The notes under the pieces are model-generated. The model was not told the origin of the DNA, did not search any database, and saw only the letters and a program-made list of their open reading frames with translations. The translations under genes and the position numbers were made by a program. Shown here one piece after another: positions 13,756-22,305 of a stretch of DNA of 33,066 bases (the stretch's first letter is position 1; each line of letters opens with the position of its first letter). Origin of the DNA: Alphaproteobacteria bacterium UBA998 (GTDB taxonomy: Bacteria; Pseudomonadota; Alphaproteobacteria; Rickettsiales; UBA998). The stretch is taken from the NCBI GenBank assembly GCA_002291925.1, contig DBAY01000036.1, positions 1 through 33,066 of the forward strand, read 5' to 3'.

Positions 13756-15736
13756 GCACGCCGCTGCGGCCGAACGTGGCGAGATAGTGTCCGATGGCGG
13801 CGTCGCGGTTGGTCCAGTCTGCGACTAGCATCACGATGCCTGTCTTGGCGAAATGGGATTTTACCGTCTCGTTGGATAGCGCCACGCGCTCATTCACCTT
13901 GCAGGTGATGCACCAGTTGGCGGTGGCGTTCACGAACACGGGGGTGCCCGCCGCGCGTAATTCCGCCAGCCGTGCTTCGCTGAACGCCTCATGCGCGTGC
14001 GAGGCGAGTACGGGCGCTTCCATGCCGCGCACCTGCCCAAGGATGGCACCGCCGAGCAGGAACAGCGCCGCCAGCAGCGCCAGCTTGCGCGGGCGCGTCG
14101 TGGCGTGCTGGCTCCACCAGGCGAGCAGGCCGATGAGCAGCAGCAGCGCGAAGCCGATGGCCAGCGCGTCCGGGCCCGCCTGCGTTGCGAGCACCCAGAG
14201 CAGCCACGCGGCGGTGGCATACATCGGGAAGGCGAGGAATTGCTTGAAGGTTTCCATCCAGTGCCCCGGTTTCGGCAGCCAGCTTCGCAGGGCGGGAAAC
14301 AGGCTTACCAGCAGGTAGGGCATAGCAAGCCCGAAGCCCAGCGCGGCAAACACGGCCAGCGCGGCGACGGGCGGCAACGTCAGCGCAAACCCGATGGCCG
14401 AGGCCATGAACGGCGCGGTGCAGGGCGTGGCGACCAGCGTCGCCAGTACCCCGGTGAGGAAGCTGCCGAGCGGGGTCTCCTGCGCCGCCGTCTTCTGACC
14501 GAGATTGCCGAGCACGCCTGGCACGGTGAATACGCCAGAGAGATTCAGCCCCACGGCGAACATCACCGCCGCCAGCCCAAGCACGAACATGGGCGATTGC
14601 AGTTGATAACCCCAGCCCAGCGCCGTGCCGCCATGCTGCAGGGCGATCAGCGCCCCCGCCACGGCGAGAAAACTCGCCAGAATACCCGCCGTGTAGGCAA
14701 TTCCCTGCGTCGCGGCGGCACGGCGGGAGACCCCCGCTTTCTTCACCAGTCCTAGCAACTTGAGCGACAGCACCGGCAGCACGCAGGGCATCAGGTTTAG
14801 TACCAACCCGCCAAAGAACGCCAGCAGCATGGTGAGGGGGAGGGTGAGGGGGGAATCAGTGACAGTGGTAGTGTCAGTGTCGGTATTGGCGGAAAAAAGT
14901 TTACTGGCACTAACACTGTCACTGACACTCCCCGCTGCTAGCGCCGGGTCATGCACCGCCGAGAATTGCAGGGTCTTGCCATCCTCCAGAATCAACACGC
15001 CCTTGGCGCCATCCGTCGTGGGGTTGGGGCCGGGTTCAAAATGGGCGATCACATGTTCGCCGCCGGAGGAAAGGGAAGGGCGTGCCGTGGAAGCCAGCGC
15101 TTCGGTGATGAAGAATATCTCCCGCACCTTGCCGGACAGCGGCAGTTCCATCCAGAGCCGTTCCTTGTCGAAATGGTAGCGGGCGGATTCCTTCAGCACC
15201 TCGGGCAACGCCTGCACGGCTTCCTCAAAGCGGGGCGGGAGGGCCTCATCCGTCCCCGGCTGCACGGGCAGTTCTAGGGTAAAGTCCGCCGATTCGGGGA
15301 TGCAGATATCCTTGCATACTAGCCAGTTGGCACTCACATGCACGGGCACGCTCCCGGCGGTGACGCTTTCAGCAAGGCTGAGCGGCATCAGCAAAAGGAC
15401 GTCATCGTGGTAGCCATAATTCACTAACTTCGCCACTTCGAAACGCTCGGGGGTGGGCCAGTGGATAGGCCCGAGCGTTGCGCCTTCGGGCAGATCCGCC
15501 ATCACGCTGACCGGCATGCCCGTATCGCCGGGGTTGATCCAGTAAGTGTGCCAGTCAGCGGGCAGACTGAGATGCAGCGCCAGCCATGTTGAGCCACCCG
15601 GCGCGACGGGGCCCGCCGCGTAGAGCGTCGCCGTCGCGATTTCGTTTTTCACCGGCGAGGAGGCGATTTCCGCTGCCTGTACGGGGAAGGCAAACAGGGC
15701 ATAGATTAGCAGCAGCAAAACACGCAAGGGCATCAT
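13664..15736 (-). CDS. dsbD: Thiol:disulfide interchange protein DsbD family
   Basis: DsbD-type proteins carry electrons from cytoplasmic thioredoxin across the inner membrane to periplasmic thiols. The ~690-residue protein has a signal peptide, an N-terminal periplasmic domain with a Cys pair in LVCKDICIP (around residues 140-145), and a polytopic domain with LNLMPCVLPVLSLK and VATPCTAPFMAS carrying the shuttling cysteines. It ends in a thioredoxin domain with ANWCITCKVNE (about residue 610). The start is ATG 15736 or 15733, not an upstream TTG. The linker before the membrane domain (about residues 270-295, SVSDSVSASK...TDTDTTTVTD) is low-complexity and contains an inverted repeat. The order of domains resembles ScsB/DsbD hybrids. 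Confidence 0.93.
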   Translation of the reverse strand: MMPLRVLLLLIYALFAFPVQAAEIASSPVKNEIATATLYAAGPVAPGGSTWLALHLSLPADWHTYWINPGDTGMPVSVMADLPEGATLGPIHWPTPERFEVAKLVNYGYHDDVLLLMPLSLAESVTAGSVPVHVSANWLVCKDICIPESADFTLELPVQPGTDEALPPRFEEAVQALPEVLKESARYHFDKERLWMELPLSGKVREIFFITEALASTARPSLSSGGEHVIAHFEPGPNPTTDGAKGVLILEDGKTLQFSAVHDPALAAGSVSDSVSASKLFSANTDTDTTTVTDSPLTLPLTMLLAFFGGLVLNLMPCVLPVLSLKLLGLVKKAGVSRRAAATQGIAYTAGILASFLAVAGALIALQHGGTALGWGYQLQSPMFVLGLAAVMFAVGLNLSGVFTVPGVLGNLGQKTAAQETPLGSFLTGVLATLVATPCTAPFMASAIGFALTLPPVAALAVFAALGFGLAMPYLLVSLFPALRSWLPKPGHWMETFKQFLAFPMYATAAWLLWVLATQAGPDALAIGFALLLLIGLLAWWSQHATTRPRKLALLAALFLLGGAILGQVRGMEAPVLASHAHEAFSEARLAELRAAGTPVFVNATANWCITCKVNERVALSNETVKSHFAKTGIVMLVADWTNRDAAIGHYLATFGRSGVPTYVYYPAQGAPVLLPQLLTPALVLEQTSR
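14858..14924. repeat. Inverted repeat within the dsbD linker
   Basis: AGTGACAGTGGTAGTG (14858-14873) pairs, with one mismatch, with the segment at 14909-14924. The repeat encodes a Ser/Thr/Asp/Val-rich linker between the periplasmic and membrane domains. Confidence 0.6.
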
Positions 15737-15846
15737 TGAATCCGTCAAAGGCTTGGTGAAGGAATTGTAAGGTATAGAAAGAGCAGAGGCGAGAGGGATG
15801 AAGGGGGTGCTGGTTTCAGGTTGCTGGTCTCTGGTGAAAGCGGAGC

Positions 15847-15953
15847 CCCCTATTACTCCCTCCCCAGTAGGGGGAGGGATGGGGTGGGGGCGTGAGGATA
15901 CCTCTGACTCCGCTTCCGCCCCCCTCCCAATCTTCCCCCTACTGGGGAAGGGG
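15847..15953. repeat. Family D palindromic repeat, copy 2
   Basis: The left arm CTCCCCAGTAGGGGGAGGG and right arm ending CCCCCTACTGGGGAAGGGG match the element inside mazG. It lies between dsbD and the FMN reductase gene, close to the latter's stop. Confidence 0.85.
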
Positions 15954-15957
15954 CTAA

Positions 15958-16518
15958 CTACGCCGCTTTTGGCAACAATCGCGTGGCGTAATCGAGAAAC
16001 CCGGTATGCAGCGTCTCGAAACGGTCACGGGTCTTACCGTCCAGAATCGTGTCGGTGCCCAATACCTTTTCCGCCTCGCCGCAGGTGAGGGCGGGAGGAT
16101 AGACATACACGCCCACCGATTCCAGCGTCGTCTTCAGGTGAGAGAGGCCCACCGCACCGCCACGCTTGGAGGGGGTGGCGCACATCAGCAGCGCCGTCTT
16201 GTCCTTCAGCGGGCAGGGCGAGAGGTGGGAGAGCCAGTCGATGAGGTTCTTCAGCGAGCCGGGCACTGACCAGTTATATTCCGGCGCAGCAATCACCAGC
16301 GCGTCTGCCTGCGCCACGCGCGCGGCAATGCGGCGGACGCTCTCGGGGATGTTTCCTTCCTCACTCTGCTGTGCGTTATAAAGCGGGGTATCCAGCTCAA
16401 CATACTCGGCAAAATCCACCTTTGCCTCATGAACGTTCAGCCAGTCAGCGGACAAGCGGGCCAGTTTGCGGTTGGACGAGGTGGGCCGATGCGATGCGGC
16501 GAAGACAAGGATATTCAT
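15958..16518 (-). CDS. NAD(P)H-dependent FMN reductase family protein
   Basis: This 186-residue flavodoxin-fold protein of the NADPH-dependent FMN reductase family (ChrR/YieF-like) would reduce FMN or quinones with NAD(P)H. Visible motifs are ILVFAASHRPTSSNRKLA for the FMN phosphate loop, and the segment ALVIAAPEYNWSVPGSLKN that characterises the family. LKDKTALLMCATPSKRGG and LTCGEAEKVL follow. The start at 16518 overlaps the rdgB stop as ATGA, so the two are coupled. The exact substrate is unknown. Confidence 0.9.
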   Translation of the reverse strand: MNILVFAASHRPTSSNRKLARLSADWLNVHEAKVDFAEYVELDTPLYNAQQSEEGNIPESVRRIAARVAQADALVIAAPEYNWSVPGSLKNLIDWLSHLSPCPLKDKTALLMCATPSKRGGAVGLSHLKTTLESVGVYVYPPALTCGEAEKVLGTDTILDGKTRDRFETLHTGFLDYATRLLPKAA

Positions 16519-17129
16519 GCGGCCTGCTCCATATACTGCACGAGTTTCTGAAACGCCCGTGCACGGTGGCTGATGGCGTGTTTTTCCTGCGGCTCCATCT
16601 CGGCGAAGGTCATGTCCATGCCCTCGGCGATGAAGATGGGGTCATAGCCGAAGCCTTTTTCCCCGCGCGGTGGGAAGGTGAGGCGGCCTTCGATGGTACC
16701 ACGGAAGCATTGCACGTCGCCCCCCGGTGCGGCCATCGCCAGCACGCTAACGAAGCGGGCGGCGGAGCCTTCCGGGTTCACACCGTGGGCAACGAGCTCC
16801 TGCTTCACGCGCTGCATGGCCATGCCGAAATCCTTGGCGGGGCCACCCCAGCGGGCGGAATAGATGCCGGGCGCACCATCCAGCGCATCCACTTCCAGCC
16901 CGGAGTCGTCGGCCAGCGCCCACATGCGGGCGGCTTCGGCGGAGTGGCGGGCCTTCAGCGCGGCATTCTCCTCGAAGGTGAGGCCGGTTTCCTCCGGCTC
17001 GGAGATGCCGAGGGCCCCGGCGGAGGTGATGTCCAATGTAAATGGGGCGAGGATATCCTGAATCTCGCGCAGCTTGCCGCTGTTATGGGTGGCAATCACG
17101 AGGCGGCGATCCGGCGGTGGAAAGAGCAT
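16515..17129 (-). CDS. rdgB: dITP/XTP pyrophosphatase, RdgB/HAM1 family
   Basis: RdgB removes dITP, ITP and XTP from the nucleotide pool by hydrolysis to monophosphate. The 204-residue protein shows IATHNSGKLREIQDIL, the catalytic ALADDSGLEVDALDGAPGIYSARW, PRGEKGFGYDPIF and the C-terminal ISHRARAFQKL. It lies downstream of rph on the same strand, a frequent pairing, though a family A repeat separates them here. It is coupled to the FMN reductase gene. Confidence 0.96.
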   Translation of the reverse strand: MLFPPPDRRLVIATHNSGKLREIQDILAPFTLDITSAGALGISEPEETGLTFEENAALKARHSAEAARMWALADDSGLEVDALDGAPGIYSARWGGPAKDFGMAMQRVKQELVAHGVNPEGSAARFVSVLAMAAPGGDVQCFRGTIEGRLTFPPRGEKGFGYDPIFIAEGMDMTFAEMEPQEKHAISHRARAFQKLVQYMEQAA

Positions 17130-17145
17130 GGCGGGTTCATTCCTT

Positions 17146-17229
17146 CGTCATTGCGAGGAGGGCTTCGCCCGACGAAGCAATCCAGCGCTCTCTGGATTGC
17201 CGCGCTCCCGTTGGTCGCTCGCAATGACG
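17146..17229. repeat. Family A palindromic repeat copy 2
   Basis: This palindrome begins CGTCATTGCGAGGAG and ends GCTCGCAATGACG, with internal GAAGCAATCCAG and CTGGATTGCC. It lies between rph and rdgB, so it would be transcribed as a hairpin within a polycistronic RNA. Confidence 0.92.
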
Positions 17230-17269
17230 GCGAGTGGGACAACGAGGCCCCATCTATTTTATCATTTTC

Positions 17270-17986
17270 TTATAAATGAAGTGCCGCCCTTTGTTTTTCA
17301 AGAAGCTGCGCCGCTCCTGACTGCGCCAGCGCCATTAATTCCTGGAACTGTGCCGGGGAAAAGGGTTTTCCTTCCGCCGTGCCCTGAATCTCGATGAGCT
17401 GGTTCTCGCCGGTGAACACGAAGTTGGCATCCACCTCGGCGCGGGAGTCTTCGAGGTAATCAAGGTCCAGCACCGGGGTGCCGTCTACGATGCCGCAGGA
17501 GACGGCCATCACGGGCGAGCGCAGCGGGATGGCGGGGATGACGCCCGACTCCACCAGCGTGTGGCAGGCGAGGTGGAGCGCCACATAGGCCCCGGTGATG
17601 GATGCGGTGCGGGTGCCGCCATCGGCTTCCAGCACGTCGCAATCGATGAGAATCTGCCGCTCGCCGAGCGCCTTCAGGTCGGTGATGCCGCGCAGCGCCC
17701 GGCCGATCAGCCGCTGGATTTCCTGCGTACGGCCGGACTGCTTGCCCTTGGCCGCCTCGCGGGCGTTGCGGGTGTTGGTGGAGCGCGGCAGCATGCCGTA
17801 TTCCGCCGTCACCCAGCCAGAGCCGGTATTGCGCAGGAACGGCGGCACGCCCGCTTCCACGCTGGCGGTGCACAGCACCTTGGTGTAGCCGCACTCGATG
17901 AGGCAGGAGCCTTCCGCGTGACGGCTGATGTTTGGCGTCAGCGTCACGGGGCGCAGATCGGCGGGGGTACGGTTGTAGGATCGCAT
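17270..17986 (-). CDS. rph: Ribonuclease PH
   Basis: RNase PH is a phosphate-dependent 3'-5' exoribonuclease that trims tRNA 3' ends. The 238-residue length is standard. Motifs include MRSYNRTPADLRPVTLTPN, AEGSCLIECGYTKVLCTASVE, GWVTAEYGMLPRSTNTRNAREAAKGKQSGRTQEIQRLIGRALR (phosphate and RNA contacts) and DCDVLEADGGTRTASITGAYVAL. No obvious defect is seen. Together with rdgB it forms a nucleotide/RNA maintenance block. Confidence 0.97.
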   Translation of the reverse strand: MRSYNRTPADLRPVTLTPNISRHAEGSCLIECGYTKVLCTASVEAGVPPFLRNTGSGWVTAEYGMLPRSTNTRNAREAAKGKQSGRTQEIQRLIGRALRGITDLKALGERQILIDCDVLEADGGTRTASITGAYVALHLACHTLVESGVIPAIPLRSPVMAVSCGIVDGTPVLDLDYLEDSRAEVDANFVFTGENQLIEIQGTAEGKPFSPAQFQELMALAQSGAAQLLEKQRAALHL

Positions 17987-18007
17987 TTGTTTCTTACCCT
18001 CTATTGT

Positions 18008-18208
18008 TTAGCCATGGCATTGGACATTGACGGAGGTCCCCCCGTTTAAATGTTCGGTAATTCGCGTCGTGCAATTGCCACTTTTGAATTCCTCGACACT
18101 TACCCCTTTGAAAGCCTCCGAAACGAGGATGATCAGTATGGCAACCAGAGTCCCAAGAATCGCGACGCGGAAAAGATCATCCTTTGTAAATTCAGAGGGC
18201 TTTCTCAT
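18008..18208 (-). CDS. Small single-pass membrane protein coupled to lysS
   Basis: The 66-residue product has a charged N-terminus (MRKPSEFTKDDLFR), one transmembrane helix (about residues 14-34, VAILGTLVAILIILV), and a short tail with two cysteines (GNCTTRI and VQCHG), likely periplasmic and possibly disulfide-linked. The start overlaps the lysS stop as ATGA, which supports real translation. Family and function are not recognised. Confidence 0.7.
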   Translation of the reverse strand: MRKPSEFTKDDLFRVAILGTLVAILIILVSEAFKGVSVEEFKSGNCTTRITEHLNGGTSVNVQCHG

Positions 18209-19791
18209 GCTGCTTCCGCACGGCCAGCCAAGGCGCGGGCGATGAGGGCGGCGGTCTCCTGGATACCGTAGAGCGCGGTGAAGCTGCCCATGCGCGGGCC
18301 TTGGCTCTGGCCGAGCAGCACCTCATACATGCAGCCGAACCACGCGCGCAGCGGATCGAACTGGTGGCGCATGCCAATGTCATAGATGGCGGTCTGGATG
18401 GTCTCGCCATCCACCGGGCCGGTCCAGTTCTCCAGCAGGGTCTGTAGTTCGGTGAGGGCAGCGCGTTCTTTTTCATCCGGCGCACGGTAGGCTTTCGTGG
18501 GCTTTACGAAGTCGTGGTAATAGCGCACCGCATAGCCCGCGAGCTGATCGAGCATCGGCGAGTTTTCCGGCGTCGCCTGCGGGGCGTAGCGGCTGATGAA
18601 GCCCCACAGCACGGATTTGTCCTCCGGGTTGCACACGCTGGCAAGGTTCAGCAGCAGGCCGAAGCTGATATTGACCTCTGGCTTCGGCGGGTTTCCGTTA
18701 TGGATGTGCCAGACGGGGTTTTCCATCCGCTCCGGCTCGCCTTGAGAATGGTATTTCTCGAGGAAGGTCAGGTATTCATCTACCGCCTTCGGAATTACGT
18801 CAAAGTACAGGCGCTTGGCGCGCTGCGGCTGCTGAAACATGTAGAGCGCCAGCGATTCGGTGGGGGCGTAGGTGAGCCACTGCTCAATCGAGATGCCATT
18901 GCCCTTGGATTTCGAGATTTTCTCGCCTTTCTCGTCAAGGAAAAGCTCGTAATTGAACTGCTCCGGCGGGGTGCCGCCAAGCGTCTTGCAGATGGCGGAA
19001 TAGAGCTTGCCGTTGACGAGGTGGTCCTTGCCATACATCTCGAAATCCACGCCCAGCGCGGCCCAGCGCATGCCGAAATCCGGCTTCCATTGCAGCTTGC
19101 AGTGTCCGCCGGTGACGGGGAGGGTTATCTCTTCGCCTTCCTCATCGTCGAACGTAATGGTGCCCGCTTCGGCATCCACCTTTTTCATCGGAACGTAAAG
19201 CACCTTGCCCGATTTGGGGGAGATGGGCAGGAAGGGGCTGTAGGTCTTCTGCCGCTCCTCGCCGAGGGTGGGGAGCATGATTTTCATGATGGCATCGAAT
19301 CGCTTGAGCGCCGCGAGCAGAGCCGCATCAAACGCACCGCTGGTATAGAGATCCGTAGCGCTCTTGAACTCATACTCGAAGCCAAAGCGGTCAAGGAAGG
19401 CGCGCAGGCGGGCATTCATGTGATGGCCGTAGCTCTCATGGGTGCCGAAAGGATCGGGCACTTTCGTCAGCGGCATGTCCATGTAGCCGGCCAGCATTTC
19501 CGGCTGGGGGACGTTATCCGGCACCTTGCGCATGCCGTCCATGTCGTCGGAGATGCAAAAGAGTTTTGTCGGAATGTCGCTCATCTTCGTGAAGGCGTGA
19601 CGCACCATGCTGGTGCGCGCCACCTCGCCGAACGTGCCGATATGTGGCAGGCCGGAGGGGCCATAGCCCGTCTCGAACAGCACATAACCTTTTTCCGGCG
19701 GCGCGTCTTTATAGCGGGCGACAAGTTTGGCGGCTTCCTGGAAGGGCCAGGCTTTCAGGCTGGAAGAGTCCATGCAGTTGACATCCTTCAT
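18205..19791 (-). CDS. lysS: Class I lysyl-tRNA synthetase
   Basis: This enzyme charges tRNA-Lys. It belongs to the archaeal-type class I family found in many alphaproteobacteria rather than the common class II enzyme. The 528-residue protein has the HIGH-like GYGPSGLPHIGTFGE (residues 43-57) and the KMSKS-like EKISKSKGNGIS (about 285-296). DDMDGMRKVPDN is also characteristic. The start may be ATG 19791 or ATG 19773. The latter has AAGGA about ten bases upstream, so the N-terminus is uncertain by six residues. It precedes a small coupled membrane protein. Confidence 0.96.
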   Translation of the reverse strand: MKDVNCMDSSSLKAWPFQEAAKLVARYKDAPPEKGYVLFETGYGPSGLPHIGTFGEVARTSMVRHAFTKMSDIPTKLFCISDDMDGMRKVPDNVPQPEMLAGYMDMPLTKVPDPFGTHESYGHHMNARLRAFLDRFGFEYEFKSATDLYTSGAFDAALLAALKRFDAIMKIMLPTLGEERQKTYSPFLPISPKSGKVLYVPMKKVDAEAGTITFDDEEGEEITLPVTGGHCKLQWKPDFGMRWAALGVDFEMYGKDHLVNGKLYSAICKTLGGTPPEQFNYELFLDEKGEKISKSKGNGISIEQWLTYAPTESLALYMFQQPQRAKRLYFDVIPKAVDEYLTFLEKYHSQGEPERMENPVWHIHNGNPPKPEVNISFGLLLNLASVCNPEDKSVLWGFISRYAPQATPENSPMLDQLAGYAVRYYHDFVKPTKAYRAPDEKERAALTELQTLLENWTGPVDGETIQTAIYDIGMRHQFDPLRAWFGCMYEVLLGQSQGPRMGSFTALYGIQETAALIARALAGRAEAA

Positions 19792-20007
19792 CTATCACCG
19801 CCTGCTTATATCAAGCACGGTACAAGTACAATAACCAAGCAGTATGGAAAGGGCCGCAAAGCCACAGAATTGCCACCATTCGCGCCGAGTGTGACCAATT
19901 TATTAAGCTTTTATTTTTTTCCTTTGTCGCCCGCCTTGGCTTGTTATATCTCTAGGCGCTGTGAAAGCTTCCGATAATAAAATTGTCCGGTGCGAAAGAG
20001 TGTGTCC
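19792..20007. other. Divergent spacer between lysS and the SPOR gene
   Basis: This 216-base region is AT-rich in its second half (TTTATTAAGCTTTTATTTTTTT). It should hold both divergent promoters, but no hexamer pair is convincing by eye and no RNA gene is seen. Confidence 0.4.
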
Positions 20008-21546
20008 ATGAAATCTTCGGTGAAACTGCCTCTTATTCTCAGCCTGTTTGGCGCGGCATTGGCCTTGCCGATGAGCAAGGCAGCCGCGCAGACCGTGTTC
20101 ATGGTCCAATTGGGATCGTTCAAATCCTCGGACGAGGCGAAAACCCAATGGGACAAGCTTACCAAAACCTTTCCAGACCTGTTTCAACCGCTAACCTACG
20201 CACCGACCGAGGTCATGCTGCCGCCGGATGATTTCGTTTATCACCGCACGCAGGCGGGCCCCATTGCCACACGCGAAGAAGCGGATAACATTTGCGATCG
20301 CGTCGTAGCGGGTGGTTTTGAGTGCTACGTGGTGGAAACCGCCATGTTCACCGCCCCTTACAGCGAGGCGGATGCGCAGCCCACCAGCGAGGCCGCTCCG
20401 CAGCCGGTCGCGGAAGCGCAAAGCAGCTTCTTCGACAGCAATGCGGAGGAGGCGCAGCCAGAGCCGCAGAAAGCGCTGGAACAAGCCCTCGCTGAACCGG
20501 CTTCTGCCCCGGTTCCGGCTGCTGCTCCTATGCCTGAGCCAGCTCCGGCTACCCCGGTTCCCGCAACTCCACAAGCTGCTCCCGCTCCGATGGAAGTGGC
20601 GCAGGCTGCGCCTGCCGCTGCACCGGCTTCCTCCCAGTTGATGTCTGCTCCGGCCCCAGCGGGCTCGCCCTTTGGCACGGGGCCGAGCGTACCACAGGGC
20701 GGTATGCAGACCGCTCCAGTGGCCGTGGCTTCCACCCAGCCGCTGCCGCCTATGCAGAATGTGGCAGGCAGCCGCGCCGATGTCAGCGTAGCGGAAGCCA
20801 TTCCCGTGCCCGTTTCCAACCTTGGCCAGCAGCCGTCCAAACCGTATGCCAGTGGTTTCCGTGGCACACCGAGCAGCTACAACCGCAACATGGCGCTGTG
20901 GGCAGAGATCGGCTATTTTGAGTCGCAACGTACGGCGCTTGGTTACTGGAACGTGCTGCGCCAGCGCGACAAGGCTATCCCCGGAGGCCTGCGCCTGCGC
21001 GTGACCCAGCCGTTTACGCAGAAGCACCTGGCGTCGAAAATGTCGCTGCGCGTAGGGCCGTTCTCCAATGTCAACGCCATCCGTCGCCTGTGCTCTTTCA
21101 CCCGTCCGGAAAAGCTCGGCTGCCGCGCCATCCGCGATCTCGGCGGTTCCATCAACGCAAACGCCATGGGTGCCGCTTCCGGGCCAACCGGCCCCAGCGG
21201 CTATGCCGCTCGGCGGGCCGGTTTGCGTGGAGGCATGACGTACCACCGGACACCTTTCGCACCTGCCGCGACAGGCAACCAAACTGGCCGTGTATCGGAC
21301 GGCATGTTCTGGATTCAGCTTGGCGCCTTCATGGCCCCGCAGGCCGCGCTCGACAAATGGTCCGAGCTGCAACTGCTGCACAAGGCGGAACTCGGCTCGC
21401 TCAATGAGCAGGTCTACACGCCGAACGGCAGCCGCAGCCTGTTCCGCCTGCGCGCCGGACCGTTCGCCCGCGCCGCCGAAGCGGTGGCCACCTGCGAGGC
21501 GCTCAAGCGCAAGGGCACGCTCTGCGTGGTGGTTTCCGAACGCTAA
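20008..21546 (+). CDS. Secreted protein with three SPOR-like domains
   Basis: The 512-residue protein has a Sec signal (residues 1-27). Its first SPOR-like repeat is at about 30-115 (VFMVQLGSFKSSDEAKTQW...). A long Pro/Ala/Gln linker spans about 120-285. A second SPOR-like repeat begins at 295 (ALWAEIGYFESQRTALGYW) and a third at 433 (FWIQLGAFMAPQAALDKW), running to the C-terminus. SPOR domains bind denuded peptidoglycan, especially at the division septum. I chose ATG 20008, with AAAGAG upstream, over a GTG at 19990. The gene sits close to grpE and ftsX. A septal or peptidoglycan role is inferred from the domains only. Confidence 0.85.
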   Translation: MKSSVKLPLILSLFGAALALPMSKAAAQTVFMVQLGSFKSSDEAKTQWDKLTKTFPDLFQPLTYAPTEVMLPPDDFVYHRTQAGPIATREEADNICDRVVAGGFECYVVETAMFTAPYSEADAQPTSEAAPQPVAEAQSSFFDSNAEEAQPEPQKALEQALAEPASAPVPAAAPMPEPAPATPVPATPQAAPAPMEVAQAAPAAAPASSQLMSAPAPAGSPFGTGPSVPQGGMQTAPVAVASTQPLPPMQNVAGSRADVSVAEAIPVPVSNLGQQPSKPYASGFRGTPSSYNRNMALWAEIGYFESQRTALGYWNVLRQRDKAIPGGLRLRVTQPFTQKHLASKMSLRVGPFSNVNAIRRLCSFTRPEKLGCRAIRDLGGSINANAMGAASGPTGPSGYAARRAGLRGGMTYHRTPFAPAATGNQTGRVSDGMFWIQLGAFMAPQAALDKWSELQLLHKAELGSLNEQVYTPNGSRSLFRLRAGPFARAAEAVATCEALKRKGTLCVVVSER

Positions 21547-21627
21547 GGGGCCACGCCAGACGGCTTGAAAAACGAGGCGGCCCAAGCTACATCTGGGCCG
21601 TCAAAACCCACCTGTTTCGAGTCACCC

Positions 21628-22299
21628 ATGCCGACTGAACAATCCCGAAATACCATGCCGCAGGACGAGGTCGCGCTCTCTCCGGAGGCGCAACTGGAGC
21701 AGGCCCTTCAGCAGGCCGCCGAGGCCATGGCCACCGCGCAGCCAGAGGATGGCGAAGCACCCCCGCCGGAGACCATCGGCATTGCGCCGCCCGCCGATGA
21801 GGAGTTGCAGCGCCAGGTCGCCGAGATGAAGGATCAGGTGCTGCGCACCATGGCGGAGATGGAGAACGTCCGCGCCCGCGCCCGCAAGGACGTGGAGGAA
21901 TCTTCCAAATACGCTGTCACCGGCTTTGCACGCGACATCATCTCTGTGCTGGAAAATCTGTACCGCGCCGCGGCCAGCGTGCCGGAGCAGGCGCGCGCCG
22001 AATCGCCGCTGCTGAACACGCTGGGGCAGGGCATCGACATGACGCTTGCCGAGTTCATCAACGTGATGAGCCGCCACGGCATCAAGCGTATCGATCCGCT
22101 GCATCAGCCGTTTGACCATAACTTCCATCAGGCTGTCGCGCAGATTGAGAGTGCTGAGCACGCGCCCGGTACCGTGCTGCAGGTGATGCAGGCAGGCTAC
22201 GTGCTGCACGACCGCCTGCTGCGCCCCGCGATGGTCGGCGTGGCGAAGGCGCCCGCGCAGGCCGCCGAGGCTCCGCAATCCGTCGATACGCAGGCGTAG
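21628..22299 (+). CDS. grpE: GrpE nucleotide-exchange factor
   Basis: GrpE releases ADP from DnaK in the heat-shock chaperone cycle. The 223-residue protein has an acidic, disordered N-terminus, a long coiled coil (about residues 60-120, with MKDQVLRTMAEMENVRARARKD) and the C-terminal beta wing containing PFDHNFHQAVAQIE and VMQAGYVLHDRLLRPAMVGVAK. ATG 21628 is preferred over an upstream TTG. ATG 21655 is an alternative. No heat-shock promoter was recognised. ftsX follows 6 bases later. Confidence 0.94.
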   Translation: MPTEQSRNTMPQDEVALSPEAQLEQALQQAAEAMATAQPEDGEAPPPETIGIAPPADEELQRQVAEMKDQVLRTMAEMENVRARARKDVEESSKYAVTGFARDIISVLENLYRAAASVPEQARAESPLLNTLGQGIDMTLAEFINVMSRHGIKRIDPLHQPFDHNFHQAVAQIESAEHAPGTVLQVMQAGYVLHDRLLRPAMVGVAKAPAQAAEAPQSVDTQA

Positions 22300-22305
22300 G
22301 CGGCC

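Noticed and set aside
18514..19977. Long plus-strand open frame over lysS
   Set aside because: lysS shows all class I synthetase motifs on the minus strand. The opposite frame is a composition artefact.
19792..20007. tRNA or small RNA gene in the lysS-SPOR spacer
   Set aside because: No cloverleaf, TTCRANY T-loop or strong stem-loop with a T tract could be found.
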